From an uncultured Treponema sp. (GTDB lineage: Bacteria > Spirochaetota > Spirochaetia > Treponematales > Treponemataceae), in NCBI GenBank assembly GCA_937900125.1, contig CALCEK010000105.1, positions 1 through 16,158 of the forward strand: a stretch of DNA of 16,158 nt. Direction: 5' to 3'. This document shows positions 14,734-16,158 of this stretch, in pieces. The notes beneath the pieces were generated by a model, which saw nothing but the letters and a program-made list of their open reading frames with translations, did not search any database and had not been told where the DNA came from. Position numbers and translations under genes: made by a program. Position 1 is the stretch's first letter; each line of letters begins with the position of its first letter.

Positions 14734-14762
14734 CATATATCAGAAAAAAATCACTACCTTTG
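14730..14762 (+). promoter_or_regulatory. Bacteroidota-type promoter (TTTG-21-TAnnTTTG)
   Basis: TTTG (14730-14733) and TACCTTTG (14755-14762) are separated by 21 bases. This is the established sigma-ABfr promoter pattern of Bacteroides and relatives (-33 TTTG, -7 TAnnTTTG). It is unlike the TTGACA/TATAAT-type promoters elsewhere in the window. It precedes the ATPase gene at 14820, with a leader of about 50 bases. Confidence 0.75.
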
Positions 14763-14819
14763 CAGCGGATTCGAAATGTAATGGTCATTTCGGAAAAGAG
14801 GATTACAAATTTTAAGGCT

Positions 14820-16136
14820 ATGCAATTCTTTGATAGAATACGGGAAACGGAGGCTTTAAGAAACATTCAAAAGCAATCGTTGGAACATGCACAATTCACG
14901 GTTTTAACAGGCAGAAGGCGTATCGGGAAAACATCCCTTGTTTTTCATGCGTATCAAGATACGCCATTCCTCTATTTTTTCGTGAGTAAAAAGGCGGAAA
15001 GTGAATTATGCGAGACGTACCAACGTGAAATTGCGGACAAATTAGGTGTCCCGATGCTTGGGCGTGTCACACGTTTTGCTGACATTTTTGAGTATCTGAT
15101 GCAACTCGCCAAGCAACAACCGATTACGCTTTTTGTCGATGAGTTTCAGGAGTTTCTGAAAGTCAACCCATCGGTATATAGCGATATGCAGAAGAGTTGG
15201 GACATTCATAAATACGATGCGCATATCAATCTGATTGTCGGTGGTTCGGTACAATCAATGATTCATAAGATTTTCGAAGATAAAAAAGAACCCTTATACA
15301 ACCGCCAGACATCCAAGATTCAATTGAATCGCTTCGCTCCTTCCATTCTCAAAGAAATACTTGCGGCGCATCATCCAGACTTCTCCGCCGATGATATATT
15401 GGCACTGTATAGTTTCACCGGAGGCGTTGCGAAATATGTCGAGTTGCTAATGGACAAAGGTGCCTTCACACGGCAGCAAATGATAGAAACAATCATTCAT
15501 CCGGATTCCATTTTCCTGTCCGAGGGAAAGAACCTGCTTATCGAAGAGTTCGGCAAGGAATATGGCATCTACTTCTCCATCCTTACAGCGATAGCCACCG
15601 GACATAGCCAGCGCAGTCAGATAGAAGATATTGTCGGTCGAGAAATAGGCGGTTATCTGACTATGTTAGAAGACACCTACGGCATCATTCGTAAGCATAA
15701 ACCGATGTTCGCAACCACCAACAGCAATGTGCGCTATCGGTTGGATGATAACTTCCTGACTTTCTGGTTTAGGTTTGTTTTCAAATACAATTACATGTTA
15801 GAGATAGATGCTTACGATGCCTTGCGTACCATCGTTGAACGCGACTACGAGACCTTCTCCGGCAAGATGCTGGAACGCTATTTCAAAGACAAGCTGATAG
15901 AGGAGCAACAGTTTACGCAGATAGATAACTGGTGGAGTCGGAACGGCGCAGACGAGATAGACCTTATTGCCGTCAATGAGATTACCAAACAAGCCTCGTT
16001 CTTTGAAATCAAACGTAACGAGCAGAAAATAGATTTGCCGCTTTTGGAGCAACGGGTGAGTGCCTTCCTTGTAGCAACGCGCCAACTCAAGAAATACACC
16101 ATCCTTTCAAAAGGATTGTCTATGAAAGATATGTAA
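14820..16136 (+). CDS. ATPase with PD-(D/E)XK-like C-terminal domain (archaeal-ATPase/DUF234 family)
   Basis: This 438-residue protein has a P-loop ATPase domain (about 1-220) with Walker A GRRRIGKTS (31-39) and Walker B ITLFVDEF (102-109). The DUF234-type C-terminal region (about 290-438) includes YRLDDNFLTFWFRFV. Near the end, GADEIDLIAVN then SFFEIKRN gives D381, E396 and K398, the D...ExK pattern of the PD-(D/E)XK nuclease superfamily. Function in this family is not established; a DNA-related, NTP-driven role is inferred. The ATG at 14820 is chosen because homologues usually begin with a similar M-(K/Q)-F-(Y/F)-(N/D)-R stretch. Upstream in-frame starts are TTG 14760, inside the promoter, and ATG 14781. 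Its Bacteroidota-type promoter and different codon use (more ATC, TTC, GCC, CTG) set it apart from the rest of the window. Confidence 0.88.
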   Translation: MQFFDRIRETEALRNIQKQSLEHAQFTVLTGRRRIGKTSLVFHAYQDTPFLYFFVSKKAESELCETYQREIADKLGVPMLGRVTRFADIFEYLMQLAKQQPITLFVDEFQEFLKVNPSVYSDMQKSWDIHKYDAHINLIVGGSVQSMIHKIFEDKKEPLYNRQTSKIQLNRFAPSILKEILAAHHPDFSADDILALYSFTGGVAKYVELLMDKGAFTRQQMIETIIHPDSIFLSEGKNLLIEEFGKEYGIYFSILTAIATGHSQRSQIEDIVGREIGGYLTMLEDTYGIIRKHKPMFATTNSNVRYRLDDNFLTFWFRFVFKYNYMLEIDAYDALRTIVERDYETFSGKMLERYFKDKLIEEQQFTQIDNWWSRNGADEIDLIAVNEITKQASFFEIKRNEQKIDLPLLEQRVSAFLVATRQLKKYTILSKGLSMKDM

Positions 16137-16158
16137 TATAAGTTGAATATAGTATGTC

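Noticed and set aside
14510..14866. A 118-codon minus-strand frame with 11-residue repeats (YFSTER-type) across the junction
   Set aside because: It is the 33-bp tandem repeat read in another frame, overlapping both the macroglobulin and the ATPase coding regions, with no start signal and no recognised homology.

Overview
The window looks like a piece of a host-associated Treponema-like spirochaete genome, about 14.6 kb, joined at its right end to about 1.5 kb that looks like Bacteroidota DNA. The taxonomic call is an inference. It rests on gene content (secreted transglutaminase-like protein, bacterial alpha-2-macroglobulin, lipoprotein of unknown family, Opp-type binding protein, Cys-type glutathione peroxidase), on AT-leaning codon use, and on sigma70-type promoters. 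No rRNA, tRNA, CRISPR array or transposase gene was seen.

Left part, plus strand (1-5005): a zinc-independent quinone oxidoreductase-like dehydrogenase with its own promoter; an M3 oligopeptidase (PepF type) overlapping a YkgJ-type cysteine-cluster protein by one base; a glutathione peroxidase with a near-consensus promoter whose -10 box lies in a perfect dyad; and an exported lysozyme-fold (lytic transglycosylase-like) protein.

Middle part, minus strand, read from right to left (9590-5023): a very tight four-gene operon encoding an unknown 471-residue cytoplasmic protein, an oligopeptide-type substrate-binding protein, an AEC-family permease and endonuclease III. Junctions are an 8-base overlap, a 1-base gap and a gap of 0 to 21 bases. 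Further right on the same strand are three envelope genes: a lipoprotein (10885-9743), an exported transglutaminase-like protein (12465-10942) and the C-terminal part of an alpha-2-macroglobulin (14661-12523). The macroglobulin keeps its CxEQ thioester motif but has lost its signal peptide and N-terminal domains.

Right end (14635-16158): the macroglobulin frame stops inside three 33-bp imperfect tandem repeats. These run directly into a textbook Bacteroidota promoter (TTTG, 21 bases, TACCTTTG) and a plus-strand ATPase/DUF234 gene with a PD-(D/E)XK-like C-terminus. This is either a recent transfer that broke the macroglobulin gene or a chimeric assembly. It is the most notable thing in the window.

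A second theme is start-site architecture. Three genes for exported proteins, and probably pepF, have a -35/-10 pair placed so that the predicted transcription start falls on or one base before the ATG, with no Shine-Dalgarno site. That suggests leaderless mRNAs. Other genes here have good Shine-Dalgarno sites (AAGGAG, AGGAGG).
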